From contig CAMAYW010000173.1 in the NCBI GenBank assembly GCA_945862475.1, positions 1-5,837 on the forward strand: a DNA stretch of 5,837 bases, written 5' to 3'. Below the pieces are notes generated by a model, which was not told the origin of the DNA, searched no databases, and saw only the letters and a list, made by a program, of their open reading frames with translations. This DNA is from Bacteriovorax stolpii. Its GTDB lineage: Bacteria > Bdellovibrionota > Bacteriovoracia > Bacteriovoracales > Bacteriovoracaceae. Shown here in pieces: positions 5,315 to 5,837 of this stretch (positions are counted from its first letter, which is position 1; each line of letters starts with the position of its first letter). The position numbers and the translations under genes are program-made.

Positions 5315-5837
5315 TTACTGAAGATTTTTACTTGACTGTCTTGCTTGGCAAAAGCTCACAAACTTATTGATAAGGTCCGTCGCTTCCCGCATAAAGATCG
5401 TTCGCGTTTGCCAGTCCCAAACAGTGGCTTCCGTAGGGCATTGGGCCTTTTTAGGAAAGATAAACTCTAAGCTTTTTTCTTTAAGAAGCTTTGAAAGGAT
5501 GATTTCAACTGCACTTGCACTCATTCTTCCCGCCTCAAATTCTCTTAAAAATAAGTCCAAACTCGTCCAATATGAAATGGCGTCCCTGGTGAAAGGTCGT
5601 CCGCGTACAACGTGGATATAGATCCCTAGTACTCGACCTGGATAAAGACGCTTCATTTCTGCATAAACTTCAGGATCTTTTCCGAGATCATCTCCAAAGA
5701 AGAGAAAATCATCACTAGATGAATTCATCAATTTCTTTATTTCTCTCACTTTATAAGTGAACTTATCTTCCATGAGATTTGACCTCAAGATGAGCTTATT
5801 AAAAGCTATCCCTTGTTTTTTCAACGTCTCTTTCACT
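5315..5837 (-). CDS. App1-like (DUF2183) HAD-fold phosphatase, C-terminal part
   Basis: This is the C-terminal 173 residues of a protein that continues past the right edge. FLFFGDDLGKDPEVYAEM (44-61 of the visible part), then YPGRVLGIYI (65-74), match the end of the App1 phosphatidate phosphatase catalytic domain. There the typical form is GDSGQ-x-DPEIYAE, then PGR and IYIR. The preceding KLILRS (14-19) and YK-x-x-EI (28-33) fit the earlier strand and the Lys motif; the family's usual HK is YK here. The nucleophile motif DxDxT lies upstream, outside the window, so the GTG at 5836 is an internal Val codon and not the start; no ribosome site is visible for it. Yeast App1 removes phosphate from phosphatidate; bacterial members are poorly characterised, so the substrate here is unknown. 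A 61-base gap leads to mpl on the same strand, consistent with one operon. The last 90 or so residues have no motif I recognise. Confidence 0.78.
   Translation of the reverse strand, partial: VKETLKKQGIAFNKLILRSNLMEDKFTYKVREIKKLMNSSSDDFLFFGDDLGKDPEVYAEMKRLYPGRVLGIYIHVVRGRPFTRDAISYWTSLDLFLREFEAGRMSASAVEIILSKLLKEKSLEFIFPKKAQCPTEATVWDWQTRTIFMREATDLINKFVSFCQARQSSKNLQ

Noticed and set aside
5367..5621. Plus-strand 84-residue open frame
   Set aside because: It is antisense to the App1-like conserved motifs and has no supporting features.
5834..5836. GTG as the start of the App1-like gene
   Set aside because: A start here would omit the catalytic DxDxT region of the family, and no ribosome site is visible. 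The gene is cut by the window edge.

Overview
The window is a compact stretch of a bacterial chromosome in which every supportable gene lies on the minus strand, so the transcription order runs from high to low coordinates. The DNA is AT-rich. The proteins look like those of a Gram-negative, diderm bacterium: there is a muropeptide ligase (Mpl) specific for meso-diaminopimelate peptides and a large predicted lipoprotein. My best guess is a Bdellovibrionota/Bacteriovoracales-type organism (the former delta-proteobacterial predators). That is an impression from protein style and base composition, not something a marker gene here proves.

Region 1 (5837 to about 2103) looks like one transcription unit of three genes. 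First is the C-terminal part of an App1-like (DUF2183, HAD-fold) phosphatase, cut by the right edge. After a 61-base gap comes mpl, the peptidoglycan-recycling ligase. Its stop overlaps by 23 bases the start of a 574-residue predicted outer-membrane lipoprotein whose C-terminal third resembles the SleB/CwlJ-type cell-wall hydrolases. The pairing suggests a peptidoglycan turnover and recycling module. The gap before mpl carries a 13-bp perfect inverted repeat whose 3' arm contains the mpl ribosome binding site and whose 5' arm begins six bases after the upstream stop codon. This arrangement would suit translational coupling.

Region 2 (about 2071 to 773) is a self-contained metK (S-adenosylmethionine synthetase) unit. 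It has a good sigma70-type promoter, a leader of about 40 bases, a strong Shine-Dalgarno, a small hairpin over the stop codon and a strong intrinsic terminator.

Region 3 (772 to 1) holds a 77-residue two-helix membrane protein whose ATG abuts the U-tract of the metK terminator. A 162-base gap with a candidate promoter follows, then the first 125 residues of a response regulator cut by the left edge. Both edge genes are partial. I saw no tRNA, rRNA, insertion sequence, CRISPR array or phage gene. The most unusual structures are the RBS-sequestering repeat before mpl, the hydrolase-like lipoprotein translationally linked to mpl, and the terminator/start-codon collision after metK.
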